Source: Caballeronia humi (lineage in GTDB: Bacteria > Pseudomonadota > Gammaproteobacteria > Burkholderiales > Burkholderiaceae). Taken from it: a stretch of DNA of 64,000 nt. Positions 24,403 through 33,189 of the stretch are shown here, piece by piece. The first letter of the stretch is position 1; each line of letters starts with the position of its first letter. The stretch covers positions 62,001 through 126,000 of the forward strand of contig NZ_FCNW02000015.1 in NCBI RefSeq assembly GCF_001544475.1. Reading direction: 5' to 3'. The position numbers and the translations under genes were made by a program. The notes below the pieces were generated by a model, which worked only from the letters and a program-made list of their open reading frames with translations, ran no database searches and was not told the origin of the DNA.

Positions 24403-25712
24403 GCTCGTTCACCCCGGCTGAAAGCGTAGAGACTGAGCGTCAAGAGAGTCGTCACGCCCAGCACGACCGCCAGTCCGAGCATCCCCGCCGTGTAGGTGCC
24501 GAAGCTGTCTTTCAGATACCCCACGAGGTACGGTCCGGCGAAGCCGCCCAGCGCGCCGATCGAGTTGATCAAGGCGAGCCCTCCGGCGGCTGCCTGACCG
24601 GACAGGAAACGAGCGGGCAGCGTATAGAAAATCGTGCGACCCGCAATCGTGCCGACGAGCGCCACTGTAATGCCGACCATCGCCGGCAACAATTGATGGA
24701 AGTACGTCGAGACACCGAGCGCGACCGCGCCGATCAGGAAGCCCGCAGCGAGGTTGGCAATGTGTCCGCCGCGACGATCGACGCGTTTCGCCCACCACAG
24801 CAACGCGATCGTCGCAAAGAAGTACGGCACCGCGGAAAGCCAGCCAGTCTGCGTTACGCTCATCCCGTGCGCTTTGAGCATCTGCGGCAACCAGATGCCA
24901 ATCCCGTACGAGCCCATCGTGAAGCCGAACGAGATCATCGCGAGGATATAGACACGTACGTCCTCGAGCGCCGCACGAAAATCCTTCTTCTTCTGGCTAG
25001 CCGACCCTTCGCGGTCGAAGGCGCCTTGCAGGGCCTGACGTTCTTCCGGTGAGAGCCATTTGGCATCGGCGGGTTTGTCGGCGAGCATCTTCAATACGAG
25101 ATAGCCGATGAAACATGCCGGCAGTCCCTCGGCGATGAACATCCACTTCCACCCTGCGAGACCCAATACGCCGTCCATCTGAAGCAGCCAGGTCGACAGC
25201 GGCCCGCCTACCAGCGAGGATAAGGGTGTGGAAACGGTGAACCACGCCAGAACGCGAGTGCGGTAAGTGACCGGGAACCAGATCGCGAGGAAGAAAATCA
25301 CGCCCGGAAAGAACCCGGCCTCGCCGATGCCGAGCAGCAGCCGGATCGCATAAAAGCTGTTCGGTCCGACGGCAAACGCCGTTGCGGCTGCCATCAGCCC
25401 CCAGGTGATCATGATGCGAGCGAGCCAACGCCGCGCGCCGAAGCGGTAGAGCAAAAGATTGCTCGGCACCTCGCACAGGCAATAGCCCGCGAACATGATG
25501 CCCGCGCCCCAACCGAACTGGGTAGCGGTCAGGCCGAGGTCGCGGTTCATTGTCAATGCGGCAAAGCCGACGCTCGTCCGGTCGAGATAATTGAAGAAAT
25601 ACGCGAGCGCAAGCAGCGGAATGAAGCGCCACGCCGCTTTCCTGACCGCCTGCTGTTCGAGGGTGGAATCGGCGGGCGTTTCAGCCGTCATGCCAGGGGA
25701 AAGGGATGTCAT
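24399..25712 (-). CDS. MFS transporter of the anion:cation symporter (ACS) family
   Basis: The 437-residue protein has twelve membrane segments and ACS hallmarks: FFNYLDRTSVGFAALTMN in helix 1, AGYCLCEVPSNLLLYRFGAR in helix 2, and LLLGIGEAGFFPGVIFFLA in helix 4. A cytoplasmic loop carries LSPEERQALQGAFDRE. It probably imports an organic acid anion. Of three possible ATGs, the one giving MTSLSPGMTAETP has GGAG about 6 bases upstream and was chosen. It sits between the CoA-transferase (83 bases upstream) and the exported amidohydrolase. Confidence 0.93.
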   Translation of the reverse strand: MTSLSPGMTAETPADSTLEQQAVRKAAWRFIPLLALAYFFNYLDRTSVGFAALTMNRDLGLTATQFGWGAGIMFAGYCLCEVPSNLLLYRFGARRWLARIMITWGLMAAATAFAVGPNSFYAIRLLLGIGEAGFFPGVIFFLAIWFPVTYRTRVLAWFTVSTPLSSLVGGPLSTWLLQMDGVLGLAGWKWMFIAEGLPACFIGYLVLKMLADKPADAKWLSPEERQALQGAFDREGSASQKKKDFRAALEDVRVYILAMISFGFTMGSYGIGIWLPQMLKAHGMSVTQTGWLSAVPYFFATIALLWWAKRVDRRGGHIANLAAGFLIGAVALGVSTYFHQLLPAMVGITVALVGTIAGRTIFYTLPARFLSGQAAAGGLALINSIGALGGFAGPYLVGYLKDSFGTYTAGMLGLAVVLGVTTLLTLSLYAFSRGERA

Positions 25713-25795
25713 TGTCGTCTCCATACGTCTCGCTGCCCGAGGCAACCGTATGCCGGTCGGCGCGGCGAAGCGTTCGATTGCGATGCTTTCCGGCG

Positions 25796-27070
25796 TCAGG
25801 CGCTGGCAAGCTCATTGGGCGAAGGATTCGTCCGATCGCCGGACGGCCAGTCCGTGCATCTGACGACACCGGCTTCGGTCAACTGCCTGAGCGCTTCAGG
25901 CGAGTAGCCAAGCTGGGACAGCAGCGCCTCCGTATCCTGGCCGAGTGCGGGCGGGCCGGCGCGCAGCTTCAGTCGCTCGCCAGCCAGTGTCAGCGGCAAT
26001 AGCGCGGTACGCGTCGCGACCGATTGACCCGCGCCGCTGGCATCGGGCGGCAGGGTCACGTCGGCCAGCCCGCCGGTCGCGAGCAGATGGGGATCGTCGA
26101 ACAGATCCTGAGGCTTGGTGATTGGTGCGTACGGCAAGCCGATGCCCTCGAAGATCGCGCTGATCTCTGCCGCGCTGAACGCTTCCATGTGTTTCCGCAG
26201 TCGCGGCAGCAGCCACTCGCGGGCCTGAACGCGCTGATTGTTAGTCGCAATCCGCTCATCCGACTTCAGATCGGACAGGCCGAATGCGTCACAGAACAAG
26301 GCCCACTGCGTATCCGACACGACCGCCAGAAAGATCTGCTCGCCGTTCTTGACCGAAAAGACGTCGTACACCGCCCACGCGGAGATGCGGCTCGGCATCG
26401 GCGCGGCGGCCTGGCCCGTCACGGCGAACTGCATCATGTGCTGGGCCACGAGGAACACGTTGTTCTCGAAAAGCGCGCTCTGCACTTCCTGCCCAAGGCC
26501 CGTGCGCTCGCGCTGAGCAAGCGCGGCCATCGCGCCGATGGCACCGAACATGCCGCCCATGATGTCGTTGACACTCGTTCCTGCACGGAGCGGACGCCCT
26601 TCGGGTCCGGTCATATAGGCGAGGCCACCCATCATCTGCACCACTTCGTCCAGTGCGGTGCGATGGTCATACGGGCCAGGCAGAAAGCCTTTGTGCGAGA
26701 CGTAGACGAGACGCGGGTTGAGCTTCGACAGCGCCGCGTATCCGAGACCGAGCTTGTCCATCGTGCCGCTCTTGAAATTCTCGCTAAAGACGTCGGCGCT
26801 GGCGAGAAGCTTGTGCACGATCTCGATGCCGCGCGGGTCTTTCACGTCGACGGCGATGCTCTTCTTGTTGCGGTTGAACGTGCCGAAAAACCCCGCACCC
26901 GAACCTCGCAACGCGCGTGTGCTGTCGCCCGCGATCGGTTCGACCTTGATGACTTCCGCACCGAGATCGGCCAGCACCATGCCGCACGTTGGCCCCATCA
27001 CCATGTGCGTCATCTCGACCACGCGCATGCCGCCATACGGCAGGGATTGATCCGCTTGAACGTCGCTCAT
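25796..27070 (-). CDS. Family III CoA-transferase (CaiB/BaiF type)
   Basis: This 424-residue enzyme has GGMRVVEMTHMVMGPTCGM, VLADLGAEVIKVEPIAGD, an FNRNKKSIAVDV segment and GTSVNDIMGGMFGAIGAMAA carrying the probable catalytic Asp. It is the third CaiB-type protein of the window and belongs to another subgroup than the P450-operon pair. It overlaps the lyase gene upstream by four bases. It presumably makes the CoA thioester that the lyase then cleaves, as in itaconate/citramalate or hydroxymethylglutarate use. The acid itself is not identified. Confidence 0.93.
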   Translation of the reverse strand: MSDVQADQSLPYGGMRVVEMTHMVMGPTCGMVLADLGAEVIKVEPIAGDSTRALRGSGAGFFGTFNRNKKSIAVDVKDPRGIEIVHKLLASADVFSENFKSGTMDKLGLGYAALSKLNPRLVYVSHKGFLPGPYDHRTALDEVVQMMGGLAYMTGPEGRPLRAGTSVNDIMGGMFGAIGAMAALAQRERTGLGQEVQSALFENNVFLVAQHMMQFAVTGQAAAPMPSRISAWAVYDVFSVKNGEQIFLAVVSDTQWALFCDAFGLSDLKSDERIATNNQRVQAREWLLPRLRKHMEAFSAAEISAIFEGIGLPYAPITKPQDLFDDPHLLATGGLADVTLPPDASGAGQSVATRTALLPLTLAGERLKLRAGPPALGQDTEALLSQLGYSPEALRQLTEAGVVRCTDWPSGDRTNPSPNELASA

Positions 27071-28053
27071 TGTGCGGCTCCCAGCAAGCACCCTTCTGGC
27101 TTCGGCGCACTCGGCGTGCGGCCGTCCGCATAGCGGAATCCCTTGGGCAAGCCAGCGTCCTGCACGTGCCCGTAAAGCGCTTCGCCCGGCAGCGCTTCGG
27201 CGAGGATCGCGCGTGCGGCGATGAGCGCATCGATGTCGATGCCCGTGTCGAAGCCCATCGCTTCGAGCAGGAATGCGAGGTCTTCGGTGACGATATTGCC
27301 AGTCGCGCCGGGCGCATAAGGACAGCCGCCAAGGCCTGCCTGGCTGGCGTCGATCGTCGTGACGCCCGCTTCCAGGGCGGCGACGACATTCGCCAGTCCC
27401 TGCCCGCGCGTGTTATGGAAGTGCGCGCCACCAGCCTTGCCACCGAGTTCACTCTGCAAGCGGCGGAACAGGCGCCGGACCTGAGCCGGATTCGCGTAGC
27501 CGCTCGTATCTGACAGGCCCACTTCGTCGACGCCGCATTCGGCCATCGCGACGCACATGCGCATCGTCTCATCGTCGCCGACGGCGCCCGCGATCGTGCA
27601 GCCGAATGCCACCGACACCCCCGCTTCGATCTGAACGCCCGGGAACCGCGCATTGCGCAACGCGACGATCTCGCGCACCTCGTCGATCATCTGCGCGGTC
27701 GTCTTGCGAATGTTCGCCATCGAATGCTCGTTGGTCACCGATACCGGCAGGGTCACCTTATGCACGCCTGCTTCGAACGCACGCTCGGAACCGCGCAGAT
27801 TCGGCGCGAGCACGGCCACGTGAAGACCGGGGATAGTCAGCGCGTGAGACACAACGTCGTGAATGTCGCCCATTTGGGGAAGCAACTTCGGCGGCACGAA
27901 GGAGCCGACTTCGATTTCTTTCAACCCGGCAGCGGCCAGCGCTGAAATCCAGCGCAGCTTTGCGGCTGTCGGCATGACGGCTTTGACGCTTTGCAGGCCG
28001 TCGCGCGGACCGACCTCGCTGATCAACACCTTGGGAGGACAGGGATTATTCAA
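27067..28053 (-). CDS. Hydroxymethylglutaryl-CoA lyase-like enzyme, TTG start
   Basis: The 328-residue barrel enzyme shows HMG-CoA lyase features: ISEVGPRDGLQSVKAVMPTA with the catalytic Asp, metal-binding HFHNTRGQGLAN in place of the more usual HxHDTYGQAL, and the active-site Cys loop GLGGCPYAPGATGN. It cleaves a 3-hydroxy-3-methylacyl-CoA (HMG-CoA or citramalyl-CoA are candidates) into acetyl-CoA and a keto acid. The start is TTG, with an excellent AAGGAG 7 bases upstream; no ATG lies nearby. First gene of a four-gene operon, divergent from IclR. Confidence 0.92.
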   Translation of the reverse strand: MNNPCPPKVLISEVGPRDGLQSVKAVMPTAAKLRWISALAAAGLKEIEVGSFVPPKLLPQMGDIHDVVSHALTIPGLHVAVLAPNLRGSERAFEAGVHKVTLPVSVTNEHSMANIRKTTAQMIDEVREIVALRNARFPGVQIEAGVSVAFGCTIAGAVGDDETMRMCVAMAECGVDEVGLSDTSGYANPAQVRRLFRRLQSELGGKAGGAHFHNTRGQGLANVVAALEAGVTTIDASQAGLGGCPYAPGATGNIVTEDLAFLLEAMGFDTGIDIDALIAARAILAEALPGEALYGHVQDAGLPKGFRYADGRTPSAPKPEGCLLGAAQ

Positions 28054-28072
28054 GACAAACTCCTTATCAATC

Positions 28073-28109
28073 GTTCTATCTGAAAGAACTACGTTCCGTT
28101 AGATAGAAC
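28073..28109. promoter_or_regulatory. Nested inverted repeats, likely IclR operator of the lyase operon
   Basis: GTTCTATCT at 28073-28081 and AGATAGAAC at 28101-28109 are exact reverse complements. Inside them GAAC-TAC-GTTC forms a second palindrome at 28086-28096 with nearly the same centre. The block begins 20 bases upstream of the lyase TTG start and overlaps the expected promoter. Nested GTTC/GAAC half-sites suit an IclR dimer of dimers. Confidence 0.65.
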
Positions 28110-28176
28110 TATAAGAGCGAACTCAAAACGTTTTAAGGTGGGTATACCCGCAAAATTGCAAATTTTCAGAACTTGC

Positions 28177-28193
28177 GTTCTACACGGCAGAAC
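28177..28193. promoter_or_regulatory. Second GTTCT/AGAAC repeat, near the IclR start
   Basis: GTTCT-ACACGGC-AGAAC lies 38-55 bases upstream of the IclR start and uses the same half-site as the block at 28073. It is placed for autoregulation. The sequence CGATAGAG just after it echoes the ATAGAAC arms. Confidence 0.5.
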
Positions 28194-28231
28194 GATAGAG
28201 TGAGAACCGATTCACACTCAGGAAGCGCAAA

Positions 28232-29053
28232 TTGGTCACCGAGACGAACGAAATACCACCTGAGGAACCCGATGTGGCGTCCGAAACCTCCAGCGGCGTC
28301 GCGGTACTCGATCGCGCGTTCGCGATCCTCAATGCCTTCGGACCAACCGACGACAGGCTGTCGCTCGCAGAACTCTCGCGTCGAACCAATCTGTACAAAA
28401 GCACCGTACTACGGCTGTTGAGCGCACTGGAGCACGGCGGATTCGTGCGCAAGCTGATCGACGGCCAGTACGCGATCGGGCCTCAACCGCTGCGTCTTGC
28501 AGCGCTCTATCAGCGGTCGTTTCAGGTCGGTCCCGTCATCGAACCGCTGCTTCAGGAACTGAGTCGCGACTTGGGGGAAACGGCATCGCTCTACGTGCGT
28601 CAAGGCGACAAACGCCTCGTGCTCTACCGTGTGGAACCGGCGCGGGCCGTGCGGGTGTCGATTCGAATCGGCGAGGAATTTGCGGTCGATAAAGGTGCTT
28701 CGGGCAAGGTGCTGCTCGCCTTTACTGATAGTCAGGACCCGCGCTGGGACGATGTTCGCGAACAGCTTTGGGCGGTTTCGCATGGCGAGCGTGACCCGGA
28801 GACGGCATCGGTGTCGGTGCCGGTGTTCGGGGCGACCGGAGAGCTGGTCGGCGCCCTCACGCTATCGGGGCCGAAGGCCAGGTTCGACATGGCTTCGACG
28901 ATTACCGTGGCGCTCACGTCCTTGCTCGATTGCGCGAAGCGCGCGACCGTAGCACTTGGCGGCTCGGGCGCGCGCTTCGATGCAAGCATCGCGAGAACCG
29001 GAATGGAGGGCTTTCTGCCCGACGACAGTGAGAGCATGCGCAACTTGGGTTGA
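28232..29053 (+). CDS. IclR-family transcriptional regulator, TTG start
   Basis: The 273-residue protein has an IclR winged helix: VAVLDRAFAILNAFGP, LSLAELSRRTNLYKSTVLRL and FVRKLIDGQYAIGPQPLRLA. The effector domain follows, with VDKGASGKVLLAFT and ASVSVPVFGATGELVGALTL. The start is a TTG with AGGAAG about 7 bases before it; residues 1-20 are acidic and unstructured. It is divergent from the lyase operon and separated by 178 bases holding GTTC/GAAC repeats. It probably responds to the acid substrate of that operon; whether it activates or represses is not determined. Confidence 0.92.
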   Translation: MVTETNEIPPEEPDVASETSSGVAVLDRAFAILNAFGPTDDRLSLAELSRRTNLYKSTVLRLLSALEHGGFVRKLIDGQYAIGPQPLRLAALYQRSFQVGPVIEPLLQELSRDLGETASLYVRQGDKRLVLYRVEPARAVRVSIRIGEEFAVDKGASGKVLLAFTDSQDPRWDDVREQLWAVSHGERDPETASVSVPVFGATGELVGALTLSGPKARFDMASTITVALTSLLDCAKRATVALGGSGARFDASIARTGMEGFLPDDSESMRNLG

Positions 29054-29396
29054 ATGAAGCGAGGTGACCACGTGCACGCCGGCCCTTACAGGCGTACGGT
29101 GTCTTGTGCGATGGCCGATCCACCTTTGAATTCCGTCACCCGAACGTCCTGTTCGGCGTGAAACAAATGACTGGAATGGCCGACGGCAGTCCGCGCAAAT
29201 TAGGGCGGCAAACAGCCCTTCACCGCAACGGGACATGAAAGCCAGCCAGCACGCTGACATCGATCACCCGCCGGCCTTTGATCTTGTTGCCAAACAGGAA
29301 TCTTCAGAGGCTTCGAGCGGACGTCAAGATGTTGTAACCGCGTAGCGATGAAGAGCGTATGCACGTTTTCGCCGGTTAGCCGACTGCAGCACGTTG

Positions 29397-29555
29397 ACTT
29401 ATAACGTCGAATCCAGCACGTCGCCGGTGTTCGACGGAGCGGTCCGCAAACAGAAGGTTGTCTTGAGCGGCGACAAGCTGACGACGACCGGGTCTCCCGT
29501 GAAGACTTCCGACGGAGAAATTGTTCCGACCAACGAATGGAAGCGAGCGAAGTAG
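29397..29555 (+). pseudogene. C-terminal remnant of a lipocalin-like protein
   Basis: One frame reads TYNVESSTSPVFDGAVRKQK and then VVLSGDKLTTTGSPVKTSDG up to EWKRAK and a stop. The pattern of two beta strands followed by SGDxLTxxxxPxKTxDG and a terminal W-K-R matches the end of small secreted lipocalin-like (Lipocalin_5 type) proteins. The upstream two thirds and a start codon are absent, so it is a fragment. Bases 29054-29396 and 29556-29859 hold nothing else recognisable. Confidence 0.55.
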
Positions 29556-29859
29556 AAAGGTATCGGATTCGATGGACGGCCGGAAGCAATGACATCCTCG
29601 AGATAACTAGAGAAGCTTGACCGTCGTCGAGATGGCAGCGATAGTCGTTATGCTTAGTCGGTGCTCTCGCTAGAGTGTCGGCTGACTGGCGATCTGCTCG
29701 TCGGCGGTTGCGCGTTTTGCCGCTTTTAGGTTACGTTGAGTGTTGAGCTTCCGATTCGCGGGCGGCATTCAGATCAAGAGAAATCAATCTTTGGGTACGA
29801 ATGCTTTGTCGGATTGTCGCCAACTGAGCCCGCTACAAAGGGTGCAAGCCAAAAGTCGA

Positions 29860-30642
29860 ATGCGACCAGTCATGCGTGTTCTTTCGAACCCTCGAGCAGC
29901 GAAAAAAACGGCCCGGATAGGCTGTATCGCCGTGTGCGTTGCGCTTCTTTTGCCGCAACCAGTTCTCCTTGCGCAAGACGAAAAGCCGAGTGTTGCTTTT
30001 TCCACGATCGAGCCCGGCGCTTCGCTGCCTGCGGGCTGGAAGAACCTGCCGGTCGTGCACGGCAAGTCCATCACTGCCTACACGCTTGTTCGCGACGGGC
30101 ACACTACCGTGCTGCAGGCGGACGCGAACGGCTCGGCCTCTGCGCTGATGCACGAGGGTAATATCGATCTATTACGTACACCCGTCGTGGCGTGGCGCTG
30201 GAAAGCAGAGAAGCCGATCGAAGGCGCCGACAACCGCGTCGGATCGAAGGAGGACTCGCCAGCGCGACTAGTGTTCTTTTTTGACGGCGACAAGAGCAAA
30301 CTGTCGCTTTTCGACCGGGCCAAGATGGACTTGGCGAAGCACCTGGGTGGCGAAGAGCTGCCCTATGCCATGCTGATGTACATCTGGTCGACGACTGCCG
30401 CGCCAGGCACCGTCATTGCCAACCCTCGCACAGGCCGCGTACAGATGATCGTGGCTTCCGGTCTGCCTGGCGATGCCGGTCAGTGGCAAAGTGTGCGTCG
30501 CAATGTCGTACAGGACTATGAGCGGGTCTTTCACGAACCGCCAGGACGAATCACCGCCTACGGGCTTCTGACAGATACCGACAACACCGGTACCACGGCA
30601 CGCGCATGGTACGGAGACATCCAGTTCCTTCACGGGCCTTGA
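29860..30642 (+). CDS. Exported DUF3047-domain protein
   Basis: About 260 residues with an N-terminal signal peptide (RIGCIAVCVALLLPQPVLLAQ). The body matches DUF3047: VVAWRWKAEKPIEGADNRVG, SPARLVFFFDGDKSKL, LPYAMLMYIWS and an end region TDTDNTGTTARAWYGDI. DUF3047 proteins are periplasmic beta-sandwich-like proteins without established activity. Two ATGs, at MRPVM and MRVLS (four codons apart), are possible and neither has a clear ribosome-binding site; the first was taken. It is monocistronic, upstream of the convergent bacterioferritin. Confidence 0.8.
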   Translation: MRPVMRVLSNPRAAKKTARIGCIAVCVALLLPQPVLLAQDEKPSVAFSTIEPGASLPAGWKNLPVVHGKSITAYTLVRDGHTTVLQADANGSASALMHEGNIDLLRTPVVAWRWKAEKPIEGADNRVGSKEDSPARLVFFFDGDKSKLSLFDRAKMDLAKHLGGEELPYAMLMYIWSTTAAPGTVIANPRTGRVQMIVASGLPGDAGQWQSVRRNVVQDYERVFHEPPGRITAYGLLTDTDNTGTTARAWYGDIQFLHGP

Positions 30643-30842
30643 GAATGCAACGCCGCCGAACGACTAAGTCCGTCGGCGCGACGCCCTTCCGCCGTAAGAC
30701 GCCAGTCCAAATTACTCTCCCTGCGCCACCGCCCGATGTTTGGCGGCGTAGGTGAACGGGTTCAAGCAGTCATCTGGTACGTTGCGTAGAGTTCTCAGCC
30801 GAACGTTCGAAGTCGCCAGCACTTTGGGGCTGCGATTGAGCG

Positions 30843-31319
30843 TCAACCGGGTGATCCCACGGCCGACTGCTGGTAGTTCTCTATACCGACCTTGTCGATG
30901 AGACCGATCTGGATTTCCAGCCAGTCGATATGATCCTCGGTGTCGTCAAGGATCTCGACGAATATCTCCCTGGAAACGAAGTCGCTTACTGATTCACAGT
31001 AGACGACCGCCTCCCTGCACTGCGCTTGGGCGGACTGTTCGAGCTTGAGGTCGCACTGAAGCACCTCGAGCGTGTGCTCGCCAATAAGCAGTTTGCCCAG
31101 GTCCTGCAAATTAGGCAAACCGTCGAGCATGAAAATGCGCTCAATCAGTTTGTCCGCATGCTTCATCTCCTCGATCGATTCGTCATATTCGTGCTTACCA
31201 AGCCCGTCTAGACCCCAGTGTTTATAGAGCCGCGCATGCAAAAAATACTGGTTGACGGCCGTCAGTTCGTTTTTCAGCTCGGCATTCAGATATTCGAGAA
31301 CTTTTGGATCAGCTTGCAT
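30843..31319 (-). CDS. bfr: Bacterioferritin
   Basis: This 158-residue four-helix protein matches Bfr: iron-site residues Glu18, Glu51, His54, Glu94 and His130 are present, and Met52 (EEMKHAD) is the heme ligand between subunits. It should form a 24-subunit shell that oxidises Fe(II) and stores iron. The position equivalent to Glu127 is Thr by my alignment ([11 protein letters not shown]), so one ferroxidase ligand may be replaced. GGGAGG lies before the ATG. It is monocistronic; no clear Fur box was seen upstream. Confidence 0.95.
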   Translation of the reverse strand: MQADPKVLEYLNAELKNELTAVNQYFLHARLYKHWGLDGLGKHEYDESIEEMKHADKLIERIFMLDGLPNLQDLGKLLIGEHTLEVLQCDLKLEQSAQAQCREAVVYCESVSDFVSREIFVEILDDTEDHIDWLEIQIGLIDKVGIENYQQSAVGSPG

Positions 31320-31938
31320 ATCATCCTCCCATCTTCTCGCGCGCAGTTACTGAAGGATAGACGGTTACGATAAGTGCAGCGCTAATGCGAGCGCCAATAA
31401 AAATCATTTCTTTTCTTAGCCAACAGCCTTCCCTTTAGAAGTCCGGCAGCGCAGCTGCCGATCTTGACCGAGCCGCAAAACTGCGCGACTGGGACTTCCC
31501 TTGCTCACGGCGCGACCTGGAAGGCACACTGCTTCCACGAGCGGCAAGTGTTTGGGTCGGCTATTGCCGATAGCCTCCGATGGCACACGGCCATATCACT
31601 ATTACCTGACATCCGACGGGCTGACGTAGCGCTCAAGGCGGTCCTTAACCCGTCACGCATGCTGGAGCGATCGAGCCTGTCATAGGTCATCCAGAAGAAT
31701 TACCTGTCCGAGATGCGCGGAGTGTCGATCTAGCATAAGTCGAAGCCGCAAAGCTACTTCTGGGCTCCCATCTGGGGACGATGTCGCGCGCGAAAGCGTC
31801 GCTCGTGCACTTCGGCGCGGGAAACAGGCAAAATTGATGGCGCCGCTGAATGGCACGCTCGTGCTCGATGGCTGAAGACTGCACACCACCGCGAATTGAG
31901 CTAGCGTGTCGAGTTCTGTCCGACTTTCTGACAACGCC
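31320..31938. other. Intergenic stretch, no gene recognised
   Basis: About 620 bases between bacterioferritin and the DsbA-like gene. It includes an A/T-rich run just upstream of bfr (AATAAAAATCATTTC), which may hold its promoter. A minus-strand frame ending near 31680 has a tail vaguely like DinB proteins but no convincing start or body. Confidence 0.4.
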
Positions 31939-32583
31939 ATGTCCCGACCTCTTCAAATCGACTTCGTTTCCGATATCGCCTGCCCGTGGTGCGCCGTGGG
32001 CCTGGCATCCCTGCAACGCGCACTGGCGCGCCTCGGCGATGAGATCGATGCGCACATTACGCTGCATCCGTTCGAGCTGAAGCCGGACATGAGTCCACAG
32101 GGCGAGCCCATCGTCGACTATCTCGGCCGCAAGTATGGGCGCACCCCCGAGCAGATCAGGGAGGCGCAGGCCGTGATCCGCGAGCGCGGCGCCCGTGAAG
32201 GCTTCGCCTTTGGCGAGCGCAATTGGGTCTACAACACGTTCGATGCGCATCGGCTGCTGCACTGGGCGCGCATCGAAGGCAAGCAGTTGCCGCTCAAGGT
32301 CGCGCTGTTGGGCGCGTATCACGGCGACGGTAAGGACCCGAGCGATCCGGACGTCCTGATCGAAGCGGCCCGAAGTGTCGGACTCGACGGCAAGACGGCG
32401 CGTGAAGTACTGGAGAGCGGCGCGTATGCCGACGAGGTTCGCGCGGAAGAACGCGAATTTCAGCAGCTCGGGATTCAGTCCGTGCCCGCGATCATCTTGG
32501 ACAGGAAGTTCCTCGTGAGCGGCGGACAACCCTCAGAGGCGTTCGAAGAAGCGATACGGAAGATCATCGGCGAGCAGGCATGA
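31939..32583 (+). CDS. DsbA-family (FrnE-like) thiol oxidoreductase
   Basis: The 214-residue cytosolic protein has IDFVSDIACPWCAVGLASLQ with a CPWC redox motif at the first helix, an inserted helical domain, and a cis-Pro loop QSVPAIIL before the last strands. This matches FrnE/2-hydroxychromene-2-carboxylate isomerase-like members of the thioredoxin fold. No signal peptide is present. The ATG at MSRPLQID was chosen as the family begins about ten residues before CPWC. Monocistronic; a second, diverged FrnE-like gene lies at 53025. Substrate unknown. Confidence 0.9.
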   Translation: MSRPLQIDFVSDIACPWCAVGLASLQRALARLGDEIDAHITLHPFELKPDMSPQGEPIVDYLGRKYGRTPEQIREAQAVIRERGAREGFAFGERNWVYNTFDAHRLLHWARIEGKQLPLKVALLGAYHGDGKDPSDPDVLIEAARSVGLDGKTAREVLESGAYADEVRAEEREFQQLGIQSVPAIILDRKFLVSGGQPSEAFEEAIRKIIGEQA

Positions 32584-33189
32584 AGGAGGCGCTCGGAGAC
32601 GGTGTGGATCGCGCGTCGCAGTCGATGGCTTGATTCACCGTGGTATTTGCACTGCATGCACGTTTTGACGCCCCCGCTGGTTGCGCTCGAACTTGCACCC
32701 GCGAACCGCCGTGCCTCACCGGTCGGTTCATCGCCTCTCGGGCCGCAGCACGGCTGGAGGGACGAACGTCGCAACGCGCCCCATCGTCCCCTCGTAAACG
32801 AGACCAGACACGGTCACAGCGCCAGAGGATTCGGGTTTCCCTTGGGCAACGCGACAGCAACGCGACCGCCCGATAAGGGTATTCGACGCCTGCCCGCCGG
32901 CGCCGCCGCACGCTCACAGCAATGTGAATGAGGGCAGGCATCGAATAATCCTTAACGGTTGCACCCAGGTGAGAAGCTGCGTTACAAAGCTGCCGCTGGA
33001 TTGGGCCAATTCCTTCCAGTGGCAGCTACGGTCGGCAGACGCGTACAGTCGGCTAGCTGAAGACGTTCGTCCAGATCTTGATACAGACGTTCGAACGTCC
33101 GTTCTACCCCAAGCAACCAACCGGCGTCCGCGCTCATGTCCATCGACGCTCCCGAGCCGCGATGCCAGCGAGACTCGATTGAGCCGCGA
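32584..33189. other. Intergenic stretch with one 14-base palindrome
   Basis: About 600 bases without a supported gene; the possible frames are Arg-rich shadows. GACGTTCGAACGTC at 33086-33099 is a perfect palindrome. It lies past the 3' end of the convergent secreted-protein gene, so its role is unclear. Confidence 0.4.

Noticed and set aside
31680..31940. Minus-strand frame with a tail (LMLDRHSAHLGQVILL) faintly like DinB proteins
   Set aside because: The resemblance covers under 20 residues, the rest is unlike the family and there is no convincing start. Not strong enough to call even as a relic.
33086..33099. GACGTTCGAACGTC as an operator
   Set aside because: Perfect palindrome but beyond the 3' end of the only nearby gene and single; no basis for a function.
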